Positions 1 through 7,648 of a DNA stretch of 64,000 bases are shown here, piece by piece. The notes below the pieces were generated by a model. That model ran no database searches and was not told the DNA's origin. It worked only from the letters and a program-made list of their open reading frames with translations. Every line of letters starts with the position of its first letter. Positions within the stretch are counted from its first letter, which is position 1. Made by a program: the position numbers and the translations under genes. This stretch comes from CAVRTM01 sp963696105 (GTDB taxonomy: Bacteria; Actinomycetota; Actinomycetes; Actinomycetales; Dermatophilaceae), in NCBI GenBank assembly GCA_963696105.1, contig CAVOIP010000001.1, positions 124,001 to 188,000 of the forward strand, given 5' to 3'.

Positions 1-381
1 CAGACGGGCTGCGATGAGGGTCTCGATGGTCGGGGCGACCGCGCACAGCACGGAGGCAGCGATGTAGGCGGTCACCCCGACCAGGAGCGGCCGCCGTCGC
101 CCGAAACGGTCGGACAGCGGCCCGGCTACGACCTGCCCGAGCGCAAGCCCGAGCAGACACGTGGTCACCGTCAGCTGAGCAGCCGAGGTGCTGGCGCCGA
201 GGTCGGTCGCGAGGGAGGGTAGAACCGGAAGGTAGAGGTCCATGGAGATGGGCCCGAAGATGGTCAGGAGGCACAGGACGACTCCCAGTGCCCGGCCGTG
301 TGATGCCTCGCCGGGCGTGAAGGGGGCGGGGGCGGAGCCGGTGGACCGGTACTGGGGTGTGTCCGCCAGGGGTGTCGGCAT
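1..381 (-). CDS. Bcr/CflA-type MFS efflux transporter, N-terminal part (partial)
   Basis: Only the first 127 codons are present; the gene runs leftward out of the window. The protein begins with a short polar tail of about 30 residues, followed by a first membrane segment containing FGPISMDLYLP, the signature of the Bcr/CflA drug-efflux group of 12/14-helix proton antiporters in the inner membrane. The loop after helix 2 reads GPLSDRFGRRRPLL, the classic major facilitator motif A. An AAAGGA ribosome site lies 8 bases before the ATG at 379-381. It is read in the same direction as the downstream-facing alcohol dehydrogenase at 499-1520 and could share its promoter. The substrate cannot be told from the sequence. 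Confidence 0.85.
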   Translation of the reverse strand, partial: MPTPLADTPQYRSTGSAPAPFTPGEASHGRALGVVLCLLTIFGPISMDLYLPVLPSLATDLGASTSAAQLTVTTCLLGLALGQVVAGPLSDRFGRRRPLLVGVTAYIAASVLCAVAPTIETLIAARL

Positions 382-498
382 GCTGAGTTCCTTTCGGACA
401 GGGAGACGCCGGCCCAGCAGCGCTTCCAGGGCGCGGCGGCCGGGCCGGCGTCGATCGGGTCGTTGGTGGGTGCGCGACGCCGGGGCGGTGACGGAGCG

Positions 499-1520
499 TC
501 AGACGGTGAGCAGCACCTTGGTGGCGGTGCGCTCGTCCATCGCCCGGTAGCCCTCGGCCGCCCGGTCGAGCGGCAGGGTGAGGTCGAAGACCTTGCCGGG
601 GTCGATCCTGCGGTCCCAGATCAGCTGGATCAGGTCGGGCAGGAACCGCCGGACGGGAGCGGGGCCGCCGTGGATGTGGACGCCGGCCATGAAGAGCTCG
701 TCGCCGGGGATCGCGACGTCGTGGGAGACACCGACGAAGCCGACGTGGCCGCCGGGGCGGGTCGGAGTGGATCGCCTGCATCATGGCTTCCTGGGTGCCG
801 ACGGCCTCGATGACCGAGTGCGCGCCGAGACCGCCGGTGAGCTCCTTGACCCGCGCGACGCCCTCGTCGCCGCGCTCCTCGACGATGTCGGTCGCGCCGA
901 ACTCGCGGGCGAGCGCCTGCCGGTCGGCGTGACGGCTGAAGACGATGATCCGTTCGGCGCCGAGCTGCTGGGCGGCGAGGACGCCGAGCAGCCCGACGGC
1001 GCCGTCGCCGACGACCGCGACGGTCTTCCCGGGCCCCGCCTCGGCGGCGACCGCGGCGAACCAGCCGGTGCCGAGCACGTCGGAGGCGGCCATGCAGGGA
1101 GGGGATCAGGTCGGCGTCGGGCCGTCCCGGGGTCGCGACGAGCGTGCCGTCGGCCAGCGGGATGCGAGCGAGCTCGGACTGGGTGCCGATAGTGCCCATC
1201 AGGACGCGGTGCACGCAGTACGCCTGGTAGCCGGCCTGACAGATCTCGCAGGTGTTGTCGGAGGCCCAGAAGGAGCCGACGACGAAGTCGCCGACCTTGA
1301 CGTTGCGCACCTCGGAGCCGATCTCCTCGACCACGCCGACGTACTCGTGCCCCATCACCTGGTGGTCGACCGGCTCGGCGCCGCGGTAGGGCCACAGGTC
1401 GCTGCCGCAGATGCAGGTCGCAGACAGCCGGATGACCGCGTCGGTCGGCTCGATGATCGTCGGGTCCTCGCGGTCCTCGACCCGTACGTCACCGGGTCCG
1501 TACATGACCACTCCACGCAT
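499..1520 (-). pseudogene. Zinc-dependent alcohol dehydrogenase (MDR family), two frameshifts
   Basis: A medium-chain dehydrogenase/reductase of about 340 residues can be rebuilt only by correcting two one-base insertions. Residues MRGVVMYGPGDVRVED to about DLIPSLH are in frame 1. Near 1094 the frame jumps to one coding AASDVLGTGWFAAVAAE, the Rossmann motif VVGDGAVGLLG and GTQEAMMQAIHS. Near 745 it jumps again to RPGGHVGFVG...MAGVHIHGG and the C-terminus TATKVLLTV. The catalytic zinc ligand Cys in CICGSD and the GHEYVGVV motif are intact. An AAGGAG site precedes the ATG. The family oxidises alcohols or reduces aldehydes with NAD(P). Because all three pieces are well preserved and without stops, sequencing error is as likely as real inactivation. 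Confidence 0.8.
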
Positions 1521-1690
1521 CGCACGTGCTCCTTCTCACCGCTGTCGGCAGGCTGGTTCCTTTCCCAGCCGCAGGGGCCAACGGCCCCACGACATCGAGT
1601 GAACGCGCTGGCGCGGCGCGCTGGAAGTCCCTGTCGATGGGTGTACCGGCAGGGCACCCTTCGTGGCGGCCGGCCGGGGTCGGGGCGGCT

Positions 1691-1696
1691 TAGGCT
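1691..1696 (+). promoter_or_regulatory. -10 box TAGGCT of the XRE regulator gene, leaderless
   Basis: TAGGCT ends seven bases before the GTG at 1704. That is the spacing at which transcription would start on the start codon itself, and it decides the start chosen for the regulator. No ribosome site is present. Confidence 0.6.
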
Positions 1697-1703
1697 CGGT
1701 GGC

Positions 1704-2621
1704 GTGGACAACCGTCCGAGGTGCGCGAGTTCCTCACCACGCGCCGCGCCCGCCTCACCCCCGACCAGGTCGGCCTCCCGGCCGACGGGGACCCGACGCG
1801 TCCCCGGCCTGCGCCGCAGCGAGGTCGCCGCGGTCGCTGGGCTCAGCGTCGAGTACTACGCGCGGCTCGAGCGCGGCCAGATCGCGGGTGCCTCGTCTGG
1901 CGTCCTCGACGCCCTGGCGCGGGCGCTGCAGCTCGACGAGACCGAACGGGCCCACCTGTTCGACCTCGCCCGGGCCGCCGACGGCATCCCGACCTCGGGC
2001 CGTGCGCGTCGCCGTACGTCGGGCCAAGCCGCATCGCGGCTGAGCCTGCGATGGGCGCTCGACGCGATCACCGACGGTGTCGCGTTCGTCCGCGACCCAC
2101 GCCAGGACCTGCTCGCCACCAACGCGCTCGGCCGCGCGTTCTACTCTCCGGTGATCGGCGACGGGGGCCGCACCCCGAACCTCGCCCGCTTCCAGTTCCT
2201 CGACCCCGCCTCCCGCGACTTCTACCCCGACTGGGACCTGTTCGCCGGGATGTGCGTCGGGATCATGCGCGCCGAGGCCGGCCGCGACCCCCACGACCGC
2301 GGACTGCAGGAACTGGTCGGCGAGCTCTCCACCCAGAGCGAGACCTTCCGCCGACTCTGGGCGGACCACAACGTCCGCACGCACGGCGCCGGGACCAAGC
2401 GCTTCGACCACCCCGTCGTCGGCGGCCTGACCCTCGCCTACGAGGAGCTCGCCATCACCGCCGAGCCGGGGCTCGTGCTCATGGTCTACACCGCCGAACC
2501 CGGTTCCCCCTCCGCTGAACGCCTCCGGCTGCTCGCCTCCTGGGCGGCGACCACCGAGGCCGCAGACACTGCCCCGGCTGCACAGGCCGGTCGCAGCACC
2601 CAAGAGACAGAAGGACATTGA
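1704..2621 (+). pseudogene. XRE-family regulator with MmyB-like ligand-binding domain, two compensating frameshifts
   Basis: The product is an XRE helix-turn-helix protein (LRRSEVAAVAGLSVEYYARLERG) followed by a C-terminal MmyB-like PAS-type domain (WALDAITDGVAFVRDP...FARFQFLDP-like region to LVLMVYTAEPGS). This actinobacterial regulator class typically controls neighbouring oxidoreductases. Starting at GTG 1704, one base is missing at about 1716 (VDNR then EVREFLTTRRARLTP). One extra G at about 1791 (LPADG then TRRVPGL) restores the frame, so only 25 codons are read out of frame. The stop overlaps the ATG of the cupin gene by one base, so the two are translationally coupled. It is divergent from the alcohol dehydrogenase at 499-1520, its probable target together with 2621-4119. 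Confidence 0.8.
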
Positions 2622-3031
2622 TGCAGATCACGCGCAGCTCGATCGACACCGCCAAGGGCCCCAGCGACTGGTTCACCGGCGACGTCTACATCGACTCCGT
2701 CGCCGCCGCACCCCAGCCGTCCCGGTTGACCGCGAACCTGGTGCACTTCATGCCCGGCGCCCGCACCCACTGGCACCGCCACCCGTTGAGCCAGACCGTG
2801 TTCGTCACCGAAGGCGTGGGCCTCTGCCAGCGCCGAGGCGGACCCGTCGAGGTGATCCACCCCGGCGACCGCGTCCTCTTCGAGGCCGACGAGGAGCACT
2901 GGCACGGCGCCGCGCCCAGCCGGCTGATGGTCCACCTCGCCATCAACGAAGGGGACGACCAGCATGACGTCGTCCACTGGCTCGAGCCGGTCACCGACGA
3001 GGAGTACGCGGCCGCACCAGCGGTCAGCTGA
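2621..3031 (+). CDS. Small single-domain cupin
   Basis: A 136-residue cupin. The metal ligands are clear: THWHRHPLSQ gives two His plus Gln, and EHWHGA gives the later His. The spacing resembles the small manganese cupins that include bacterial hydroxynitrile lyases, alongside many uncharacterised relatives found beside dehydrogenases. The ATG at 2621 overlaps the TGA of the preceding regulator. An upstream TTG at 2618 is in frame but less likely. Forty-seven bases separate it from the alcohol dehydrogenase at 3079, so regulator, cupin and dehydrogenase probably form one operon. The chemistry (detoxification of a reactive aldehyde or nitrile, or isomerisation) is not determined by the sequence. 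Confidence 0.85.
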   Translation: MQITRSSIDTAKGPSDWFTGDVYIDSVAAAPQPSRLTANLVHFMPGARTHWHRHPLSQTVFVTEGVGLCQRRGGPVEVIHPGDRVLFEADEEHWHGAAPSRLMVHLAINEGDDQHDVVHWLEPVTDEEYAAAPAVS

Positions 3032-3078
3032 ACACCTCGCTCTTCCTCCACCCCCAACACATCCAAGGAGCACCCCAC

Positions 3079-4119
3079 ATGCGCGTCAACGCCTACGCAG
3101 CCGCCGCCTCCGGCCAGCCGCTGGCCCCTACGGTCATCGAGCGCCGCGACGTCGGAGCCAACGACGTCCTCATCCAGATCCAGTACGCCGGCATCTGCCA
3201 CTCCGACATCCACACCGTGAACGGTGACTGGGGGCCCCAGCCGTTCCCCGTCGTGCCCGGCCACGAGATCGTCGGCGTCGTCACCGAGGTCGGCGCCGAC
3301 GTGACCAGGCACAAGGTCGGCGACCGCGTCGGCGTCGGCTGCATGGTGAACTCCTGCGGTGAGTGCACCAACTGCCGCAACGGCGACGAGCAGTACTGCG
3401 TGGCGGGCATGGTCCCCACCTACGCGGGGACCGACCGCGACGGCACCACGACCCAGGGCGGCTACTCCACCCACGTCGTCGTCGACGCGGACTACGTGCT
3501 GTCCGTCCCCGACGGCATCGACCCCGCCGCCGCCGCACCGCTGCTGTGTGCCGGCATCACCACCTACGCCCCGCTGCGCCGCTGGGGCGCGGGCCCCGGC
3601 AAGAAGGTCGCCATCGTGGGGCTCGGCGGGCTGGGCCACATGGCCGTCAAGATCGCCCACGCCCTCGGCGCCGAGGTCACCGTGCTGTCGCAGTCGCTGA
3701 AGAAGCAGGAGGACGGCCTCCGGCTCGGCGCGGACCACTACCACGCCACCGCCGACCCCGACACGTTCGAGCAGCTCGCCGGACGGTTCGACCTCATCGT
3801 CAACACGGTCAGTGCCAGCATCGACCTCGACGCCTACCTGGGACTGCTCGCCGTCGACGGCACGCTGGTCAACGTCGGCGCCCCGGCCGAGCCGCTCAGC
3901 GTCAACGTCTTCTCGCTCATCGGCGCGCGCCGGTCCTTCGCCGGCTCGATGATCGGCGGCATCGCCCTGACCCAGGAGATGCTCGACTTCTGCGCCGAGC
4001 ACGCCATCGGCGCCGAGGTCGAGGTGATCGCCGCGGACCGGATCAACGAGGCCTACGAGCGCGTCCTCGCCTCCGACGTCCGGTACCGGTTCGTCATCGA
4101 CACCGCCAGCCTCGCCTGA
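3079..4119 (+). CDS. NAD(P)-dependent zinc alcohol dehydrogenase (cinnamyl-alcohol dehydrogenase type)
   Basis: A complete 346-residue medium-chain dehydrogenase. Catalytic zinc ligands are Cys40 (AGICHSDIH), His62-Glu63 (GHEIVG) and Cys157. The structural zinc is held by Cys93, Cys96, Cys99 and Cys107 (CGECTNCRNGDEQYC). The cofactor-binding loop GLGGLG is at 181-186. The length and the CHSDIH motif place it with the YahK/cinnamyl-alcohol dehydrogenase group, which reduces a wide range of aldehydes with NADPH. AAGGAG lies seven bases before the ATG. It is the last gene of the regulator-cupin operon and is followed by a strong hairpin at 4128-4163. Unlike the two genes at the start of this cluster, it shows no frameshift. 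Confidence 0.92.
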   Translation: MRVNAYAAAASGQPLAPTVIERRDVGANDVLIQIQYAGICHSDIHTVNGDWGPQPFPVVPGHEIVGVVTEVGADVTRHKVGDRVGVGCMVNSCGECTNCRNGDEQYCVAGMVPTYAGTDRDGTTTQGGYSTHVVVDADYVLSVPDGIDPAAAAPLLCAGITTYAPLRRWGAGPGKKVAIVGLGGLGHMAVKIAHALGAEVTVLSQSLKKQEDGLRLGADHYHATADPDTFEQLAGRFDLIVNTVSASIDLDAYLGLLAVDGTLVNVGAPAEPLSVNVFSLIGARRSFAGSMIGGIALTQEMLDFCAEHAIGAEVEVIAADRINEAYERVLASDVRYRFVIDTASLA

Positions 4120-4127
4120 CGCACCGT

Positions 4128-4163
4128 GCAGCGGCCCGCCGCCCCGTGTCGGCGGGCCGCTGC
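4128..4163 (+). terminator. 14-bp hairpin after the alcohol dehydrogenase operon
   Basis: Perfect inverted repeat: GCAGCGGCCCGCCG at 4128-4141 pairs with 4150-4163 around an 8-base loop, nine bases after the stop. There is no clear T-run, which is common in high-GC actinobacterial terminators. Confidence 0.7.
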
Positions 4164-4198
4164 GACGCGCAGCGTCGGTCCGGTCTTCCGCAGACCAG

Positions 4199-4204
4199 TA
4201 GGGT
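4199..4204 (+). promoter_or_regulatory. -10 box TAGGGT of the dienelactone hydrolase gene
   Basis: TAGGGT lies eight bases before ATG 4213. This fits a leaderless or near-leaderless transcript and supports that start over the in-frame GTG at 4126, which lies upstream of the terminator hairpin. Confidence 0.55.
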
Positions 4205-4212
4205 CACTGCGC

Positions 4213-4947
4213 ATGAAGCTGCGTGAGGACGAGGTACGGGTTCCGGCGTCCGGCTGCGAGATCCGATCGGTGGTGCTCAGTCCGGTCGGCGAGGGCCCGT
4301 GGCCCGGGGTGCTGCTGTACACCGACATCTTCCAGGTGACCGAGTCGACGCTGCGCACGGCACGGCGCCTGGCCGCGGCGGGGTTCGTCGTCTGCGTACC
4401 CGAGATCTATCCCCGCGGTGAGCTGGCCGGTGTCGCACTGGAGTTCGACGACGCCGGCAAGCAGGCGGGCCTCGATGGCGCGGCCGGCACCACGACCGCG
4501 CAGTTCGACGCGGACCGCGCCGCGGTGCTGGACTTCATGGACCAGCGCCCCGACATCACGACGCTGCTGGCGGTGGGGTTCTGCATCGGCGGCCACCTCG
4601 CGTTCCGGGCCGCGTTCGACCCGCGGGTCACGGCGACCGTCTGCTTCTACCCGACCGGCCTGCACGACGGGGCGCTCGGAGCCGACGCCGACGCGGGGTC
4701 GCTCGCCCGGGCCGAGAGCATCGGCGGCCGGCTGATGATCGTGTTCGGCTCCCAGGACCCGCATGTGCCTGCCGACGCACGAGTCCAGATCGTGTCCGCC
4801 CTCTACGCCGCAGGCCTGGAGGACCTGGAGCTGCACGTGTACGCCGGCGGGGAGCACGCGTTCATGCGGGACGTCGGCGCCCGGCACGACCCGGCGCTCA
4901 CCGATCTCGCGCTGGACGAGGCCGTGTCCTTCCTCAGGAGACGGTGA
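4213..4947 (+). CDS. Dienelactone hydrolase family protein
   Basis: A 244-residue cytoplasmic alpha/beta-hydrolase of dienelactone hydrolase type. The catalytic triad is readable: nucleophile Cys124 in GFCIGG, Asp182 in FGSQDPHVP and His215 in GGEHAFM. Cys instead of Ser is diagnostic of this family, which opens lactone rings such as those made in chloroaromatic breakdown. Many homologues act on other carboxylic esters. The start ATG 4213 is preferred because a -10 box lies just before it and the family begins near this point. It is transcribed alone, 103 bases before the lipoprotein gene. Its true substrate is unknown. Confidence 0.9.
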   Translation: MKLREDEVRVPASGCEIRSVVLSPVGEGPWPGVLLYTDIFQVTESTLRTARRLAAAGFVVCVPEIYPRGELAGVALEFDDAGKQAGLDGAAGTTTAQFDADRAAVLDFMDQRPDITTLLAVGFCIGGHLAFRAAFDPRVTATVCFYPTGLHDGALGADADAGSLARAESIGGRLMIVFGSQDPHVPADARVQIVSALYAAGLEDLELHVYAGGEHAFMRDVGARHDPALTDLALDEAVSFLRRR

Positions 4948-5050
4948 CCCGCGGCTGCGGGTCGGACGCCGCCGCGTTGACGAAGGTCCTGACCCGCCGA
5001 CGTGGGCGCCGGTAGTCTCGGTACACGCGGGACAGCCGGAGGGGGGATCT

Positions 5051-5518
5051 GTGGTCGGTGGTCGTGGAGCAGCTGCGCTGCTCGTCGGTGTGGCACTGAC
5101 CGGCTGTGGCACGTCGGCTTCCGAGGGGTCGGATGCCTCGAGCCAGGCGCGGTTGTTGTGGTCGGCCCGCGGCGCGTATGTCGGAGACAACTCCCGGGAC
5201 ATCGCGCTCGTACGCGAGGTCGGCCTCGGGTCCGAGGGCTCGTTCCGCATCGAGCTGCAGACCGCGCAACCGCCGTACGCGATGACGGTTGCCCTCAGCA
5301 GCAGGCTCGACAAGCCGTTCGCCGACACCGACTTCAGCGGGAACGCGACGCTCCTGCTCGGCCTGGTCGAGAACCTGGACAAGGTGTCGGTCACGTCCGG
5401 GGCGCAGGCCTACTCGCTGACGTCGGCCGGTGCCTCCCGCCGGCTCGGGTACGACGTGAAGGAGCTGGGCCGGGACCAGCGGAGGCTCACGGCGTACCTG
5501 GAGGCGAGCCGCGACTGA
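5051..5518 (+). CDS. Small lipoprotein, DUF4825-like
   Basis: A 155-residue exported lipoprotein beginning with GTG 5051, preceded by a strong GGAGGGGG ribosome site at about 5038-5046 and a candidate -10 TAGTCT at 5013-5018. A short hydrophobic stretch ends in the lipobox LTGC, with Cys19 as the lipidated residue, so the mature protein would be tethered to the outer face of the membrane. The mature part contains GAYVGDNSRDIALVREV, which resembles the start of DUF4825 domains that occur in sensor or anti-sigma-like proteins. That match is from memory and tentative. No partner gene is evident nearby and the function is unknown. Confidence 0.75.
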   Translation: MVGGRGAAALLVGVALTGCGTSASEGSDASSQARLLWSARGAYVGDNSRDIALVREVGLGSEGSFRIELQTAQPPYAMTVALSSRLDKPFADTDFSGNATLLLGLVENLDKVSVTSGAQAYSLTSAGASRRLGYDVKELGRDQRRLTAYLEASRD

Positions 5519-5635
5519 CCCCCGCAGGGCAAGGTCATCCCCCCGCGCGGCTGACGCGGACGAGGGCAGACGCCGTTGCGCCGGACCGGGCGCTGAGGGA
5601 AGGTGGGTCCCACCGACGTCGACCGAGGGAGTCCG

Positions 5636-5968
5636 ATGATCTTCATCACCGCCAGGTTCCGCGTGAAGCCGCAGGATGCCGACCGCTGGCCCGAGATCGT
5701 GGACGAGTTCACGACCGCCACCCGCAACGAGCCGGGCTGCCTGTGGTTCGACTGGTTCCGCAGCGTCGAGGACCCCACGGAGTACGCACTCGTCGAGGCG
5801 TTCCGGGACGACGAGGCAGGTGGCGCGCACGTGCAGTCCGACCACTTCCAGAAGGCGCGACAGACCATGCCTCCGCATCTCGTGGAGACGCCGCGGATCG
5901 TGAACATGAAGGTGCCCGAGTCGGACTGGTCGCTGCTCGGTGAGATGGAGGTACCGCCCCAGCAGTGA
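5636..5968 (+). CDS. Antibiotic-biosynthesis-monooxygenase (ABM/YgiN-like) domain protein
   Basis: A 110-residue ferredoxin-like-fold protein of the ABM superfamily: MIFITARFRVKPQDADRWPE, then EPGCLWFDWFRSVEDP and YALVEAFRDDEAGGAHVQSDHF. Members dimerise and include quinol monooxygenases such as YgiN as well as haem-degrading and anthrone-oxidising enzymes. The C-terminal part (TMPPHLVETPRIVNMKVPES) is typical of YgiN-like members. ATG 5636 is chosen over an upstream GTG at 5603 because GAGGGAG lies five bases before it. It ends 29 bases before the amidohydrolase, which has its own -10 box. A quinol-related role would suit a menaquinone-using cell but is only inference. Confidence 0.85.
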   Translation: MIFITARFRVKPQDADRWPEIVDEFTTATRNEPGCLWFDWFRSVEDPTEYALVEAFRDDEAGGAHVQSDHFQKARQTMPPHLVETPRIVNMKVPESDWSLLGEMEVPPQQ

Positions 5969-5985
5969 CGCCGGCGGTGCCCGCA

Positions 5986-5991
5986 TAGGGT
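5986..5991 (+). promoter_or_regulatory. -10 box TAGGGT of the amidohydrolase gene, leaderless
   Basis: TAGGGT lies six bases before ATG 5998 with no ribosome site between, fitting a leaderless transcript. Confidence 0.55.
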
Positions 5992-5997
5992 GCGGCC

Positions 5998-6921
5998 ATG
6001 GAGAGCCCGCCGCGGACCGACAGCGACGTCCCGCCGTACTGGCAGGCCCTGGGGTTGCCCGGGCTGGTCGACGCGCACGTCCACGTCATGCCGCCACGGC
6101 TGCTCGACAAGGTGTGGGCCTACTTCGACGCGGCCGGGCCGTTGATCGGACGACCGTGGCCGATCGAGTACCGCTGGCCGCAGGAGCGTCGGCTGCAGCA
6201 CCTGCGCGGCCTGGGCGTCCGGGCGTTCCCGACCCTGCTCTACGCGCACAAGCCGCAGATGGCGTCCTCGCTCAACGACTGGGCGCGCGACTTCGCCCGC
6301 GAGCAGCGGGAGGCAGGGCACCGGGACGTGCTGCAGACCGGCACGTTCCTGCCCGAGCCGGGAGTCGAGGCCTACGTCGCCCGGGCGGTCGACGAGGGCG
6401 CCCGGGTGTTCAAGGTGCACGTGCAGGTCGGCGGCTTCGACCCCCGCGACCGGTTGCTGGACCCGGTCTGGGGTCTGCTCGCGGACGCGGGCGTCCCGGC
6501 TGTCGTCCACACCGGCAGCGGGCCGAGACCGGGTGCCTTCACCGGGCCCGGCCCGTTCGGCGAGGTGCTCGCCCGCCATCCGCGGCTGACGGCGGTCATC
6601 GCCCACATGGGGATGCCGCAGCACGCTGAGTTCCTCGACCTTGCCGAGCGGTACGCCAACGTGCACCTCGACACCACCATGGTGTTCGTGGACTTCTTCG
6701 ACGGTGCGACCGTCCAGACGCAGCTGGCGCGCTCGCTCGCGCCGCGGCTGTCCGCGCTGCGCGACCGGGTGCTGCTCGGCACGGACTTCCCCAACATCCC
6801 CTACGCCTACGCCCACCAGCTCGAGGCCCTCACGCGCACGGGTCTCGACGACGACTGGATGCGGGCCGTGTTGTGGCACAACGGCGCTCGCTTGTTCGGC
6901 GTGTCCGCCGACGTGGGCTGA
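5998..6921 (+). CDS. Amidohydrolase family protein (amidohydrolase_2 type)
   Basis: A 307-residue TIM-barrel metal-dependent hydrolase. The metal-binding residues are visible: His27 and His29 in VDAHVHVMP, His171 in VVHTGSG, His203 in VIAHMG and Asp263 in LLGTDFPNIPY. This pattern matches the amidohydrolase_2 group, which holds decarboxylases and hydrolases of aromatic or lactone substrates (the ACMS decarboxylase and PDC hydrolase relatives). The order of motifs and the length are complete. It is probably transcribed alone from the -10 box at 5986. Its place near the dienelactone hydrolase and ABM genes is compatible with aromatic-acid metabolism, but no complete pathway is visible. Confidence 0.88.
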   Translation: MESPPRTDSDVPPYWQALGLPGLVDAHVHVMPPRLLDKVWAYFDAAGPLIGRPWPIEYRWPQERRLQHLRGLGVRAFPTLLYAHKPQMASSLNDWARDFAREQREAGHRDVLQTGTFLPEPGVEAYVARAVDEGARVFKVHVQVGGFDPRDRLLDPVWGLLADAGVPAVVHTGSGPRPGAFTGPGPFGEVLARHPRLTAVIAHMGMPQHAEFLDLAERYANVHLDTTMVFVDFFDGATVQTQLARSLAPRLSALRDRVLLGTDFPNIPYAYAHQLEALTRTGLDDDWMRAVLWHNGARLFGVSADVG

Positions 6922-6972
6922 AGCGCGCCGAAGAACTCGTACGGCGGTGTCGCCCACGCCGCTGCCGCGCCG

Positions 6973-6978
6973 TAGAGT
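6973..6978 (+). promoter_or_regulatory. -10 box TAGAGT of the P-loop kinase gene, leaderless
   Basis: TAGAGT is followed by exactly seven bases and then GTG 6986. The spacing favours the GTG over the ATG at 6989 as the first codon. Confidence 0.6.
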
Positions 6979-6985
6979 CTGCCGG

Positions 6986-7606
6986 GTGATGACGTTGGGG
7001 TTTGACGATGCCGTGCTGCGGGCCAAGGCCCTCGCGACGGCGCCAGGACGCACCTTGCTGGGCCTGACCGGGCCCCCCGGGGCGGGCAAGTCGACGCTGG
7101 CCGAGCGCATCGTCGCGGAGGTCGCGGGCAGCGTGCTCGTGGGCATGGACGCCTACCACCTCGCCCACACGGTGCTCGTCGAGCGCGGCAGCGTCGGGCG
7201 CAAGGGTGCCCCCGACACCTTCGACGCGGCGGGGTACGTCGCGCTGCTGGGCCGCCTGCGCGCGGGGGAACCGGGCGTGGTGTGGGCGCCGCAGTTCCGC
7301 CGGGAGGTGGAGGACGCCATCGCTGGAGCGGTGCCCGTGCCCCCGGACGCCGCCCTGGTGGTGACCGAGGGCAACTACCTGCTGCTGCCGGAGGCGCCGT
7401 GGTCGTCGGTGCCGGAGATGCTCGACGAGGTCTGGTACGTCGACCTGCCCGACGCCACGCGCCTCGACCGGCTGGTGCGCCGGCACGAACGCTACGGCCG
7501 CACGGCGGACCAGGCGCTCGAGAAGTCCTACGGCAGCGACGAGGACAACGCCCGGCTGGTCATGGCCACCCGGGAGCGTGCCGACGCCGTCATCGTCGCC
7601 GGCTGA
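6986..7606 (+). CDS. Nucleoside/nucleotide kinase family protein (uridine kinase/PanK-like P-loop)
   Basis: A 206-residue cytoplasmic P-loop kinase. Walker A is GPPGAGKST at residues 29-37. GMDAYHLAHTVL is the substrate-side DxxH/Y motif of uridine kinase and pantothenate kinase relatives, and the lid contains LVRRHERYGRTADQA. The proteins of this group usually annotated as nucleoside/nucleotide kinases have unproved substrates, perhaps nucleosides, pantothenate-like compounds or sugars. GTG 6986 is chosen because of the upstream -10 box; ATG 6989 is the alternative. It stops 42 bases before menD and may be read through into it. Confidence 0.85.
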   Translation: MMTLGFDDAVLRAKALATAPGRTLLGLTGPPGAGKSTLAERIVAEVAGSVLVGMDAYHLAHTVLVERGSVGRKGAPDTFDAAGYVALLGRLRAGEPGVVWAPQFRREVEDAIAGAVPVPPDAALVVTEGNYLLLPEAPWSSVPEMLDEVWYVDLPDATRLDRLVRRHERYGRTADQALEKSYGSDEDNARLVMATRERADAVIVAG

Positions 7607-7648
7607 CCGGTCGCACCCGCCGGCAGGGGCGTGGGGCAGGATCGGGGC

